Source of the DNA: an uncultured Clostridia bacterium
Lineage (GTDB): Bacteria; Bacillota; Clostridia; CAKSNL01; HGM11501
Reading direction: 5' to 3'
DNA length: 64,000 nucleotides
NCBI GenBank assembly: GCA_934476235.1
Contig: CAKSNL010000004.1
Coordinates: 1-64,000, forward strand
The position numbers and the translations under genes are program-made. This document shows positions 8,579 to 17,609 of the stretch, in pieces (the first letter of the stretch is position 1; each line of letters opens with the position of its first letter). The notes beneath the pieces were generated by a model, which searched no databases, was not told the DNA's origin, and worked only from the letters and a program-made list of their open reading frames with translations.

Positions 8579-9110
8579 CGGAAAACCCCTCCTTTTCAAG
8601 CAGAGGGCGGGCATTTTTCTTCGCCGTCTGCAAAAGCTTGTCGATTTGCTTTGCCGTGCGGTGCATGACCTTTCCCGCCTCGGCATAGCTCAAACCCTCG
8701 GCATAGACCAGGCAGAGCGCCTCGCGCTGAGGCGCGCTGAGCGCCTTCATACAGCCCGAGAGCGCTTTTTTTATCTCGCCTTTCTCCGTATCGTCGTAAT
8801 ATGCCGCGTCATAAGAAAACATGTCCGAAGTAAAGACCGTGTGAGCGTGCTTTCTTAAAAAAGAAATTGCAAGGCTGCGGCACGACTTATATATATAGCC
8901 CGAAAAGCTTGTGTGAATATGCGGTTTTTTCGCGACGAGATAGGCAAAAGCGTCAATCATCAAATCCTCTGCGTCATGCGGATTCTTAACATAGCCTCTG
9001 ACATACTCTGTCAGCCTGTCTCCGAAAAGCTCCAGTAGATCCGCCAGCGCGTCATCTCTGCCGCCTAAATATTCCAGATAAAGCGCGTCCGCGTCTTTAA
9101 GAGAATACAT
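8565..9110 (-). CDS. ECF-like sigma-70 family RNA polymerase sigma factor
   Basis: A 181-residue sigma factor of two-domain size. Region 2 covers about residues 18-75 (NPHDAEDLMIDAFAYL, the core-binding helix), and region 4 covers about 105-165 (LSAPQREALCLVYAEGLSYAEAGKVM, a helix-turn-helix), with a basic KKNARP after it. I chose the ATG at 9110, preceded by gaaaggc about 9 bases upstream, over longer starts without a ribosome site. It heads a four-gene overlapping operon and has its own consensus promoter. The predicted role is alternative transcription in response to an envelope signal. Confidence 0.8.
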   Translation of the reverse strand: MYSLKDADALYLEYLGGRDDALADLLELFGDRLTEYVRGYVKNPHDAEDLMIDAFAYLVAKKPHIHTSFSGYIYKSCRSLAISFLRKHAHTVFTSDMFSYDAAYYDDTEKGEIKKALSGCMKALSAPQREALCLVYAEGLSYAEAGKVMHRTAKQIDKLLQTAKKNARPLLEKEGFSDAFR

Positions 9111-9160
9111 TTTAAAACAGCCTTTCATAAAGGTATTCGTGCCAAGTATGACATATTTTA

Positions 9161-9189
9161 AGTATAGCACACCCCATAATAAAAATCAA
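9161..9189 (-). promoter_or_regulatory. Sigma-A promoter of the sigma-factor operon
   Basis: On the minus strand TTGATT (9184-9189), a 17-bp spacer and TATACT (9161-9166). The -35 lies inside the inverted repeat that terminates the upstream VanZ-domain gene, so terminator and promoter share bases. Confidence 0.8.
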
Positions 9190-9210
9190 GCGGAATTCCG
9201 CTTGATTTTT
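9181..9210. terminator. Palindromic terminator overlapping a stop codon and a promoter
   Basis: A perfect 13-bp inverted repeat with an aatt loop and T-runs on both sides. It contains the stop codon of the VanZ-domain gene (9186-9188) and the -35 of the sigma operon. Confidence 0.85.
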
Positions 9211-10598
9211 ATTGTCATGACCGAAAGAGCGCCGATTGCGCCGCCCAATGTGTTTCCGAATATGTCGTTAAGCTCCGCCGTTCCGAGCGCGGTAATATAC
9301 TGCGCGCTCTCGATTGCCGCGGTGAATAAAAGCGAAAGGAGCACCGCCTTCTTCGCACCGAAAAATCTGCACACTCCCGCGCCGAACGGCACGAAAAGCC
9401 ATATGTTGTCAATGACGCCGGCTCTCGTTGAGGCGTTTTCAAAGAATGTATCAAGATATGAAAAGAGCTCAAAATCCGTCCTCTGCCGCACAGGCTCGCG
9501 GAACATTATTGTTTCGTACAAAATGAAAACGATATATGCGCATGTCAGTACCGCAGCAGGCTTTTTCGGCAGAAATATGACCGCAAGGCTTATTGCCGCG
9601 CCGATAAGCGCCACGGTATAGGGAAAGCCTTTTAATATGTTATCCACCGAAAGCGAGACATTTCCGTTTTTATCAAGCAAAAGCTGCGTTCCGTTTTCCT
9701 TCTTTATTCCGTACTGCCCCTTTGAAAGGCGAAAAGGAACGCCCTCAAGGTCAAAATACATTTCGGTATCAACAGTGCCGTTTTTGTGGTACGTACGCTC
9801 TGTCACGCTGTAACCGGCTTTTCCCGGCGCCGGGTCATAGTTTTCATCAAGAAAGGTTATGCGTATTATTCTTCCTTCCGAGTCCCTTACATAGTCCTCT
9901 CCGTACTGCCCTGAAGAGGCTTTGACCTTTTCGCCCTCAAGGTCAAAATAGCACTCCCTTACGGCGTGCCCCTCCGGATCCAAAAGATATGTCCTTTTTG
10001 CATATCCGCTTTTGTTGACCGAAGGCTCTCCGTCCGCATTAAGATAGGTGACCGCGGTCACGCCTCTTCCGGAGCCGTACTCGTTGTATATGCCGTAATA
10101 TCCGCCTGCGCGCTCTGTCGGGTTTAAGTCCTTATCCAAATAAAACTCATAAACCGTGCGCCCTTCGCCGTCCGCAATCCTTTTTATTGCTGCGTAGCCG
10201 GAGGCGAGGGTGAGGCTTTCACCGTCCGCGTCAAGGTATTTTATAAGCGTTTCATTCCCGCTGTATTCATATGCTATGCCGCAGTATCCTCCTCTTTGCT
10301 TTTTCGGAGAGCCGAGCGCGTCAAAATAAAGCTCCTTTTCGGTTTTCCCCAAAGAGTTTTTCGTTCTTTTCAAAACCGCATAGCCTTTGTTGACCGCGAC
10401 TGCGGCGTTTCCCGATGCGTCACGGTAGGTTATCACGGTTTCGCCGCCATCCTCCGTCTCCTCTTTAGTAAGTTCAGACGAAGCGAGCCCGCCATCCGGA
10501 TCATCTCCCCTGTCCGGTATAAGTGCCAAAACGGAAAGCAAAATGAATGTTATCATCACCGCGTATGACAAAACGCGCTTTTTCCAGCTCTTAATCAA
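9186..10598 (-). CDS. Membrane protein with about eight YxDxxG repeats and a C-terminal VanZ domain
   Basis: A 470-residue protein. The TTG at 10598 is preferred because aaggtgg sits 7 bases before it, while the longer frame starts inside the promoter. After an N-terminal helix (about 8-25) come about eight repeats of roughly 25-40 residues built on YFD/YLD-x-x-G ... GGYYGI / SGYA, which look like an extracellular beta-repeat array. From about 325 onward there are four to five helices with the VanZ pattern IWLFVPFG, ESAQ, ELNDIFGNTLGG. VanZ-like domains are known from teicoplanin resistance, but their biochemistry is unresolved. The repeat array joined to VanZ suggests a surface-facing binding module. 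It is monocistronic between a promoter and a terminator. Confidence 0.75.
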   Translation of the reverse strand: MIKSWKKRVLSYAVMITFILLSVLALIPDRGDDPDGGLASSELTKEETEDGGETVITYRDASGNAAVAVNKGYAVLKRTKNSLGKTEKELYFDALGSPKKQRGGYCGIAYEYSGNETLIKYLDADGESLTLASGYAAIKRIADGEGRTVYEFYLDKDLNPTERAGGYYGIYNEYGSGRGVTAVTYLNADGEPSVNKSGYAKRTYLLDPEGHAVRECYFDLEGEKVKASSGQYGEDYVRDSEGRIIRITFLDENYDPAPGKAGYSVTERTYHKNGTVDTEMYFDLEGVPFRLSKGQYGIKKENGTQLLLDKNGNVSLSVDNILKGFPYTVALIGAAISLAVIFLPKKPAAVLTCAYIVFILYETIMFREPVRQRTDFELFSYLDTFFENASTRAGVIDNIWLFVPFGAGVCRFFGAKKAVLLSLLFTAAIESAQYITALGTAELNDIFGNTLGGAIGALSVMTIKIKRNSA

Positions 10599-10620
10599 AA
10601 CCACCTTCTTTTCGGTATAT

Positions 10621-10649
10621 ATAATAACACATAACGTTTTATATTGCAA
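10621..10649 (-). promoter_or_regulatory. Sigma-A promoter of the repeat-VanZ gene
   Basis: Minus-strand TTGCAA (10644-10649), 17 bp, TATTAT (10621-10626). It lies in the loop and 3' arm of the terminator of the upstream glycan operon. Confidence 0.7.
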
Positions 10650-10668
10650 TACAAAACGTTATGTGCCT
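10629..10668 (-). terminator. Terminator of the surface-glycan operon
   Basis: On the minus strand, just after the stop of the last glycan gene, cacataacgtttt pairs with aaaacgttatgtg, followed by ttattat. It ends the 16-gene operon. Confidence 0.75.
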
Positions 10669-10671
10669 TTT

Positions 10672-11850
10672 TTAAGAGTGTTTTAATATATTTATAACCT
10701 TTCTCACAGCTTTTTTAAATACAGTGTCCGGCTTTCGGCATATGTTCACGTTTTCACGAAACGGCACTCCGCGGCGGCGCAGAGTGAAAAATTTGTCATG
10801 ATTTCTGTGAAAATGCGCCGTATGCATGAGCTGGTCGTTTTCCCTGCACGCATAACCGTAATCGGTCTCTTTAAATATTCCGCTTTTTAAAAGCCTGTCT
10901 TTCAAAAATTCTCCCTTATCGGTATTAAAACGGACAAGCGAGACCCCTCTTAAGGCGGACAGCTCCGGATGTATCTTTTCGATGCCCCAGTAATCGCCCA
11001 GCGTTATGTCGCCGGGGCGCTCGGCGCATGCGAATCTGCACTCTTTGCAGCTCGGTCGGTACAAAAGACCGGTGTAGTAGGCATAAAGATATTCGCTCTC
11101 GGACATGTCAAAATCCTGAGAGGAACCGTCGTCAAAGGTCAGGCGAAGCGTCCTGGGGTTCACCTTCTCCCCGCCGAAGCCGCGTTTATATCTGAATTCC
11201 TCGGCGAGGACCCTTTTGCCGCACAGCTTTTCCGTCTCTTTTATATACTCAGAAAACACGGTTTCATTCGGCACTCCGTGGCACACAATGTCAACCGTGA
11301 TAAGGTTGGGAGAATCCTTGCCGATATACCGCTTTAATGCCGCCGCCTGGCACGGCGTTCCCGAAAAAAGGACGCGGGTGTTTTCCCCGAGCAATTTTTT
11401 GACCTTGCGGAATATGCCGTCCGTCCTGCTCTGAACGTATTTTGATTTTCTGAATATGTCCGCGTCACTGCGGCTTTCAACCGCCCGATGCCTTACCTCG
11501 GTACCGCAAATTGCCGCACCGACGATGGCGTACTTCCCGCCGATATCCGAAAACCCGTCCATTATCGCGGAAAACGCGCCGCCGGAGGAGGACATGCGGA
11601 CGGTTTCGCTGTCGTTCGCGGCGTAAGCGTAAGCTATGCGGTCCTTTCCGCCGTTTTTCACCTTATCCGCACCGGTAACGGGACAGACGGATATGCACCT
11701 GCCGCAAAGAACGCACGCTTCGCCGTTCACATAAGGATAGATAAACCCGTCAGAATCCTCTTTCATTAAAATGCACCCTTTCGGGCATATATCCGCACAG
11801 GCTCCGCAGCCCACGCAGTCGGATTTTTCTTTTATATAGATACGGTTCAT
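10672..11850 (-). CDS. FrhB-like iron-sulfur flavoprotein in glycan cluster (copy 1)
   Basis: A 392-residue protein. The N-terminus carries two 4Fe-4S motifs, CVGCGACADICP and CVLCGRCISVCP, followed by the coenzyme-F420-hydrogenase beta-subunit-like domains (SSSGGAFSAI, FSGTPCQAAAL, VCHGVP, GDITLGDYWGIEK). These proteins occur widely in polysaccharide loci, often beside pyruvyl transferases, and probably carry out a reductive or flavin-dependent sugar modification; the reaction is not established. It is the last gene of the operon, 1 base after the flippase stop. A second copy lies at 20671-21849. Confidence 0.8.
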   Translation of the reverse strand: MNRIYIKEKSDCVGCGACADICPKGCILMKEDSDGFIYPYVNGEACVLCGRCISVCPVTGADKVKNGGKDRIAYAYAANDSETVRMSSSGGAFSAIMDGFSDIGGKYAIVGAAICGTEVRHRAVESRSDADIFRKSKYVQSRTDGIFRKVKKLLGENTRVLFSGTPCQAAALKRYIGKDSPNLITVDIVCHGVPNETVFSEYIKETEKLCGKRVLAEEFRYKRGFGGEKVNPRTLRLTFDDGSSQDFDMSESEYLYAYYTGLLYRPSCKECRFACAERPGDITLGDYWGIEKIHPELSALRGVSLVRFNTDKGEFLKDRLLKSGIFKETDYGYACRENDQLMHTAHFHRNHDKFFTLRRRGVPFRENVNICRKPDTVFKKAVRKVINILKHS

Positions 11851-11851
11851 A

Positions 11852-13354
11852 CTATTTCACCACATTCTTTATTTTTTCAAGAAACGTTTTTATATCGTCA
11901 CGGAAAAATACAAGGCTGACAAGCCCGAACAGAAAAAGCACCGCCAAGCCGACCGCACATGCAAAAATCAGCCACGAGGCAAAATTATCGGGAGTATATT
12001 TTATGACCGAGCCGATAGCGACCGCCAAAACCGCGGTCAGCGAAAAAATCAAAAGCCTTTTTATCGGCACCGACAGCGGCATTTTCGTAATGTTTTTCGT
12101 GCAGTAACGTATCAGGAAAAAGGTTCTGTATGCCATCGCAAGCCCGGCTCCTATCGCAAGTCCGGTAAGCCCGAGCGGAAAAACAAGAAGCAGAGAGACC
12201 GCAATGTTCATGCCCGCTTCAATGTAAGCGCTTTTGGATATCTGCTTAAAGTGCCCCGCGTTCGTTATCATGTAATAGTAAGGCAGTCTGATACAGTATA
12301 TAAGCTCGCCGAGAGCAAGTATGGCGCCGAATACCGGCAGAATATACGCTTCTTTATCCGCCAGAGACGCGGTGTACACCCTGACGAACGGAATAAGCGT
12401 TATGAGCGCGATCGTGTAAAACACAAACGAGGTAAAATGGTTCACAAATTCATAAAGCCCGAAAACGCGCTTAAAATTGTTCTCCTCGTGGTTCGCGTAT
12501 ATATTGCCGAGCCCGGCAACAAACCCCGTTGAAATGCCGGTGATAACCGCAGAAAGGCTTGTTGTCACAAGTGAATACACCGAATAGACCGAAACGGCGG
12601 AAAAGCCCAGAAAAAACGTGATAATAAGATATGACGTCTTGGTGTGAACATAGAGCGCTATGCTCTGCCCGAAATTATCCCACTTCTGCGATACGCTTTT
12701 AAGGTCCTGGGGAACCTTTCTGTCAATGGCATATTTTTTGCGGCAGTAAAGGTTTATGGCGATCGGACGGATAAAAAGCACCGCCGCGCTTACCAGCTTC
12801 ACAATATGGATGGTCGCACCGCATTTTAAGAGCAAAAGCGTCAAAAGCGCGTTCAAAACGATTGAAACTATCTGAAGAAATGTGCTTATATACCCTTTCT
12901 GGTCGGCATTTAAAAGTATTGTGTAAGACATTCCGAAATAGTACTGCACGAATGAGCCCATGCCGATAATTATAACCAGGGACATCACAAAAAAATAGCC
13001 GTATTCCGCCTCGCGGAAAAACGGAAAGGCAAGCGACAGCACGGCGCAGTATCCCAAAAATACCACCGCTATCTTACGGAAAAACGATTCCGTCGCATTA
13101 TACACGCCGGAGACCGAGGCATTGTCCTTTTTGGCGATGGACTTGTAGAACGCGGACTTTGCCACCGCGCCGAAGCCCGACTCCATCAGCGATATGATGC
13201 CCAAAAACTGTGAAATGGACGTTGTGAGACCGTTAAGGTCCGAGCCGAAGCTCTCCAGTATCAATTTGGGGACAATAAACCCGCACACCGCGGTCGTCAG
13301 CTGCAAAATAAGCTGAGATAAAAGATTTAATGCCGCCTTTTTACTTCTGTTCAT
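11852..13354 (-). CDS. Wzx-type oligosaccharide flippase
   Basis: A 500-residue polytopic protein with about 12-14 predicted helices and the polysaccharide-biosynthesis/MVF-like N-terminus (KKAALNLLSQLILQL, then FIVPKLIL, FGSDLNGLTTSI). Such proteins flip undecaprenyl-linked repeat units across the membrane. It overlaps the LicD gene upstream by 14 bases. A polymerase (15128-16408) and a priming transferase in the same operon support a Wzx/Wzy-type pathway. Confidence 0.85.
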   Translation of the reverse strand: MNRSKKAALNLLSQLILQLTTAVCGFIVPKLILESFGSDLNGLTTSISQFLGIISLMESGFGAVAKSAFYKSIAKKDNASVSGVYNATESFFRKIAVVFLGYCAVLSLAFPFFREAEYGYFFVMSLVIIIGMGSFVQYYFGMSYTILLNADQKGYISTFLQIVSIVLNALLTLLLLKCGATIHIVKLVSAAVLFIRPIAINLYCRKKYAIDRKVPQDLKSVSQKWDNFGQSIALYVHTKTSYLIITFFLGFSAVSVYSVYSLVTTSLSAVITGISTGFVAGLGNIYANHEENNFKRVFGLYEFVNHFTSFVFYTIALITLIPFVRVYTASLADKEAYILPVFGAILALGELIYCIRLPYYYMITNAGHFKQISKSAYIEAGMNIAVSLLLVFPLGLTGLAIGAGLAMAYRTFFLIRYCTKNITKMPLSVPIKRLLIFSLTAVLAVAIGSVIKYTPDNFASWLIFACAVGLAVLFLFGLVSLVFFRDDIKTFLEKIKNVVK

Positions 13355-14168
13355 TATTTAAAACTCCCTCGACCGAAGCATAGTCACGGTCGTCAATATC
13401 AAGCGTAAAGCCGAGCCAGCTGTCCCTCTCCTCTTTCGGGGGAAGCGACATATAGTCATTATAATATCTTTTCAAATAAAAGTCGTACTGCTCGGGCAGC
13501 GGAACCTCAATATCGCAGTATGGCACCGTTACCGGTGTGCCGAACACCTGCTTTTTAAATATGTTCTTCGCGCCGTAATGCCCGCATGCGTTCATCACAT
13601 ACTCCGCGCCGTCATAACCGTACTCTGATATCAGGCGGTAAAACTGATCCGTCAGCTGCTTTTTGGAAAACGGCGAGCAGAATATCTCGATAAGCCTGCC
13701 CGCAATATTTTTTAAAAAATTGGGGTGGGAAATGTTGCTCCTCATGTGTTTTAAGCGGATGAACACCCTTTGCCTTTTTGCAATCTCACGGCAAATCTTT
13801 AATTGCTTTTCGCTGTCGGACGGCAGTCCCATAATCGGGAAAAGGTCAATATGCAGCGTGTCCGACGAGGTGTGGGGCATTGCGACCCTCGGAAAGAAAT
13901 TTTTATATCCCTTATTGTTTTCAAGGTCGTCAATGCAAAACCTTTCGGAAAGCTCATTATATAAGCAGCGGCGCGCTTTTTCCAGCTGGGGAAGCGGAAT
14001 CAGGATGTCCATATCGGTATCCCACGGAATGGGACCCTTGTGGCGGACGGCGCCGAGCACGCTGCCGCAGCACATGTAGAACGTGACGCCGTTTCTTTTA
14101 AGTATATCAAGCGTTTCCTTAAGCATTTCCTTTTCAATTATCTGAATCTGCTCTATTGTAATCTTCAC
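13341..14168 (-). CDS. LicD-family phosphotransferase (copy 1)
   Basis: A 275-residue LicD protein. The conserved block CCGSVLGAVRHKGPIPWDTDMDI (about residues 33-55) contains the catalytic Asp pair typical of the nucleotidyltransferase fold. LicD proteins add phosphocholine or a similar polyol phosphate to surface glycans from a CDP-activated donor. A CDP-glycerol-type cytidylyltransferase occurs in this operon, so glycerol phosphate or a related group is the likelier donor moiety (inference). It overlaps the flippase by 14 bases. Confidence 0.85.
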   Translation of the reverse strand: MKITIEQIQIIEKEMLKETLDILKRNGVTFYMCCGSVLGAVRHKGPIPWDTDMDILIPLPQLEKARRCLYNELSERFCIDDLENNKGYKNFFPRVAMPHTSSDTLHIDLFPIMGLPSDSEKQLKICREIAKRQRVFIRLKHMRSNISHPNFLKNIAGRLIEIFCSPFSKKQLTDQFYRLISEYGYDGAEYVMNACGHYGAKNIFKKQVFGTPVTVPYCDIEVPLPEQYDFYLKRYYNDYMSLPPKEERDSWLGFTLDIDDRDYASVEGVLNNEQK

Positions 14169-14175
14169 CGCTCTG

Positions 14176-15162
14176 TCATCTCCTTAAAATCAATGTTAAA
14201 AGCCTTTTCATTTTGTGCTTCATCAAAAACACCTTAAGACGGTCCGATGCGCTCCACCCGGAAACCTCCGCCCCGCCGAGGGCTTTTAAGGTGACGGGAT
14301 CGCCGAGCATACTGTCAACGGCTCTATTTACCTTTCCGTCCTCCTTCCGGCGCACGCACTCTGCCAAAATACCGTACAAAATGCCGGCGTAGACCGCCCC
14401 CGTCTGGCGGCGGTAAGCCCCGTCGTCTATTTTTTCGATGCAGCAAAAAAATTTTTTCAGCGCCTCAAACCGCGCGGGGTTATATCCCCTTATCATGGAG
14501 TTTTCCGTCTGAACATAATGGTATCCCGCCGATTTGACCAGGGAAATGCTTTCCGCCCTTATCACCGCGTTGGATGTTATGGCAACATCCTCGCCGAGCG
14601 TGACGGAATCGTCCACACATTCAAGGCTTTTTCGGATAAGCTCTCTTTTAAAGACCTTGACGACCACACCGGGAATTATTCCGTACCGGTAAAAGCCCTT
14701 TTTCATCAGCATGTCAGGGATGACTTTCTCCTTTATTGCGGCTTTGTCATAATATCCCGCTTCTATTTTGTTGTAAGTCGTCGCCGTTTCCTCGGGATAA
14801 TCCATTTTAATGCCGCCCGCCACAATGTCGGATCCTTTTTCGTTTGCTTCCTTCATAAGAGTGCTGTACATGTCACTGTCGATATAATCGTCACTGTCAA
14901 CAAAGCCCACGTATTCGCCCGAGGCAAGCTCCGCCCCGCTTTTTCTTGCGGCGACCAGTCCGGCATTTTCTTTGTGAAACACCTTTATGCGGTCGTCAAG
15001 CCCCGCATACTGTCTGCAGATGCCGAGCGAGCCGTCCGTGCTCCCGTCGTCAACCAAAATTATCTCCATATCGGTATATGTCTGACCGATAATACTGTCT
15101 ATGCACTTTTTAAGCGTTTTTTCGGCATTATAAACCGGAACTATCACGCTCAGTTTCTTCAT
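14176..15162 (-). CDS. Family 2 glycosyltransferase
   Basis: A 328-residue GT-A enzyme. It opens with SVIVPVYNAEKTLKKCIDSI, has the donor-site VDDGSTDGS at about 38-46 and the metal-binding VDSDD at about 88-92. The start at the sixth codon of the frame is favoured because GGAGAGG precedes it by about 6 bases. It probably adds one sugar of the repeat unit on the cytoplasmic face. It overlaps the polymerase gene upstream by 35 bases. Confidence 0.85.
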   Translation of the reverse strand: MKKLSVIVPVYNAEKTLKKCIDSIIGQTYTDMEIILVDDGSTDGSLGICRQYAGLDDRIKVFHKENAGLVAARKSGAELASGEYVGFVDSDDYIDSDMYSTLMKEANEKGSDIVAGGIKMDYPEETATTYNKIEAGYYDKAAIKEKVIPDMLMKKGFYRYGIIPGVVVKVFKRELIRKSLECVDDSVTLGEDVAITSNAVIRAESISLVKSAGYHYVQTENSMIRGYNPARFEALKKFFCCIEKIDDGAYRRQTGAVYAGILYGILAECVRRKEDGKVNRAVDSMLGDPVTLKALGGAEVSGWSASDRLKVFLMKHKMKRLLTLILRR

Positions 15163-16408
15163 GATTTTCCTCTCCATTCATATAAGGGCAAAGCATTGCA
15201 AGAAAAATGCAGCACCAGAACTGCTGGAAATAGAAAGCGCTCAGGAAAAATATGCCCGTTAAAAATATAACGGCGGGGATCACCGAAGAGAGCTTTTCAG
15301 GGCTCTTTTTCAGTATTTCTCTTTTGCAGAACCGAAAGTAGATCATCCAGAGCGCCGATCCGGTAATTCCGAAACGGTACAGCCAGTCGATATAGGTGTT
15401 ATGCACCGCCTTTCCGAGCGAAAATGTGTTAAATCCCCGCCCGAGGATAAGGCACTTTGCGTTGCTTAAAATATAGTCAAGATATTTTATCCAGAGATCC
15501 GCGCGCCCGGTCGTAAGGTCGTTCACGTTATCCGCCGCGGTAAACCTCGCATTAATGAGCTTTAACACCCTGACCCCGGAAAAGTGATCGGCTAAAGCCA
15601 GGCAGAAAAAAGCCGCGAATACGGCAAAAAGGCTTCCCATCGGGTACTTGCTCCCTTTGAAAATATAGGCAATCAGCGTAAGCACAAGTAAAACGACATA
15701 GCTTTTGCTGAACGTGAAAAAGCCGACCACTGTCAAAAAAATCAGCGCGAGCGTTTTTAATGCGCTTTTTTTGCTGTTTCCCAAAAGTAAGATTGCAATC
15801 AGCACAGAATCCACAAGCGCAAAAAAGTTGGGATCGTAGCTGAGCCCCGAGTATCTTGTAATATTTCCCGACATTTCCACATTATTTATAAAAAGCGAGT
15901 CCGTCACAAATATTTTCTGCATTGCCGGTATCTGTTCCTTAAAAAAGCCGATAACGGCGGACACAATGAAGCCTGCGGCAAAACAGGTCACAAGATTCGG
16001 ATAGTCCCTTTTCTCCGCCGCGCGGCACACAAACCATATAAGCATCAAAAGAATCGGATAGATAAGCTGTCCCATCTTCATGGGCGCGGCATAGTCGGCA
16101 AATACAACGCAGTACACCATCAAAAGCGGACCGAAAATAAATCCCGGCGTAATCTTCCGCTTTAATATTACCGCGGCAATGTAGGCTGCCGCAGGCAAAA
16201 TATAAATATCATACTGATTAAAAACCATTATATAAGATAACGGTGTGAAATAAAACAAAAGCTCTGTCGCGCTTTTTACATCCGAAACAAAAATTGACGC
16301 GGCGATAATGCCCACGGCGGCAAGCAAAATGATTTGAACATTTAATATAAACCCCGCCAAAAGCAATAAAGTGCATCCTATTGAAATTATCAGTGTATTT
16401 TTACTCAT
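15128..16408 (-). CDS. Wzy-like O-antigen/EPS polymerase
   Basis: A 426-residue polytopic protein with about 10-12 helices and a large hydrophilic loop containing RYSGLSYDPNFFAL and, later, GRGFNTFSLGKAVHNTYIDWLYRFG. The last pattern (GxGxNTF...HNTYID) is typical of the O-antigen ligase/polymerase superfamily. I took the internal Met at 16408 as start because ggatgg lies just upstream. With the flippase at 11852-13354 it indicates block-wise polymerisation outside the membrane. Confidence 0.8.
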   Translation of the reverse strand: MSKNTLIISIGCTLLLLAGFILNVQIILLAAVGIIAASIFVSDVKSATELLFYFTPLSYIMVFNQYDIYILPAAAYIAAVILKRKITPGFIFGPLLMVYCVVFADYAAPMKMGQLIYPILLMLIWFVCRAAEKRDYPNLVTCFAAGFIVSAVIGFFKEQIPAMQKIFVTDSLFINNVEMSGNITRYSGLSYDPNFFALVDSVLIAILLLGNSKKSALKTLALIFLTVVGFFTFSKSYVVLLVLTLIAYIFKGSKYPMGSLFAVFAAFFCLALADHFSGVRVLKLINARFTAADNVNDLTTGRADLWIKYLDYILSNAKCLILGRGFNTFSLGKAVHNTYIDWLYRFGITGSALWMIYFRFCKREILKKSPEKLSSVIPAVIFLTGIFFLSAFYFQQFWCCIFLAMLCPYMNGEENHEETERDSSGL

Positions 16409-16427
16409 TTTTATCCATCCGCAACAT

Positions 16428-17609
16428 TCATTTTTCAAGCATTTTTCTAAACTGTCCGGCAGGTACCGCGTTATCCGCCGTCATTTTTTTAAGCTCGCTC
16501 ATCTTTTCCTTTATAATGTCCCGGTCGTCAAGGAGCTTTTTTACGCCCTCGTAAATTCCTTCATCGGAATTGTCGCACACCCAGCCGCAGTTATGGAGAC
16601 CTATCGTTTCCTCCGCCGCAACGGTCCTTGTCGAAAGCACCGGAACGCCGAGCGAGCGCGCCTCGTCGATAACCAGTCCCGCCGCCTCATTCCGCGACGG
16701 CAGCAAAAACAAATCCGCGTTTTTTAAGTATCTGTAGGGGTTAGAGTCATATCCGTGCAAAAAGATGTATTCATCCATCCCTTTTTCGCGGATATCAGCT
16801 TTCATCTTTTCATATTCCCCGCCTCCGCCTATGACATGATATGTGAAATCATATCCGTCATTTTTAAGCCGTTCAAATACCGATATCGCGCGGTCGATTC
16901 CCTTTTCCGGGCTGATACGGGCGACCGTTACGATATTGACCTTTTTGCCGTCGTACGTTTCCGGATTCATATCCGCCTTTTTTACAACCTCTTTATAATT
17001 GCAGAAATTGTTTACGATGCATATTTTTTTCTCTTTCTCCATGTCCGGAAAAACAGATGCTAGCTGCTCGTAATTGGAACTGTTCGGAGCAATTATTTTG
17101 TCAAACCTTCTGTAGACCGACCTGTTATAAGCATTGTCGATTCCGCTTAACATATAGTCGCAGTGAATGTACGCAGCTTTCTTTTTCGCGTCTGTCCGCT
17201 CCAGTATAAGCTCGTTACAGCCCGAATAGAACACTCCCGCAACCGCGCACTGCATGCCGGAAACCGCATAATCGTATCCCGTCAGCATCTTCTGCGTTTT
17301 TATCATGCACTTATACATCGCTTTATTTCCGAAAAGCCGCATGATAAGATAGTAAAATGTCCTCCCCAGAAAATCCGGGAGGCGCTTTTTCGCATCGGCG
17401 TTCGACATTCCGAGAAATTTAAACGCCGAGCCGGGCGTGATGACCTTCACGTTATCCGGAAGCATATCCATATACTCGCCGACGGGGTTGAATATGCAAA
17501 GCGTGATATCGTACTCACCGCAAAGCTCCGTCACAAGATTGAGCATATTTTTCTGTATCCCGCCTATTTTCATGTTATCAATGACTAACAGTACGCTCTT
17601 CTTACTCAT
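16428..17609 (-). CDS. GT4-type glycosyltransferase
   Basis: A 393-residue GT-B enzyme. The N-terminal motif is IGGIQKNMLNL. The C-terminal donor domain shows VARISPEKGIDRAISVFERL, FLHGYDSNPYRYLKNADLFLLPSRNEAAGLVIDEA and LGVPVLST, the GPGTF/EX7E region of GT4 enzymes. GGAGAGAG precedes the ATG. It is retained in the operon with an 8-base overlap with the acyltransferase gene. Confidence 0.85.
   Translation of the reverse strand: MSKKSVLLVIDNMKIGGIQKNMLNLVTELCGEYDITLCIFNPVGEYMDMLPDNVKVITPGSAFKFLGMSNADAKKRLPDFLGRTFYYLIMRLFGNKAMYKCMIKTQKMLTGYDYAVSGMQCAVAGVFYSGCNELILERTDAKKKAAYIHCDYMLSGIDNAYNRSVYRRFDKIIAPNSSNYEQLASVFPDMEKEKKICIVNNFCNYKEVVKKADMNPETYDGKKVNIVTVARISPEKGIDRAISVFERLKNDGYDFTYHVIGGGGEYEKMKADIREKGMDEYIFLHGYDSNPYRYLKNADLFLLPSRNEAAGLVIDEARSLGVPVLSTRTVAAEETIGLHNCGWVCDNSDEGIYEGVKKLLDDRDIIKEKMSELKKMTADNAVPAGQFRKMLEK

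Noticed and set aside
14518..15270. A 250-codon plus-strand frame opposite the GT2 gene
   Set aside because: It is antisense to a clear glycosyltransferase and has no ribosome site or family match.
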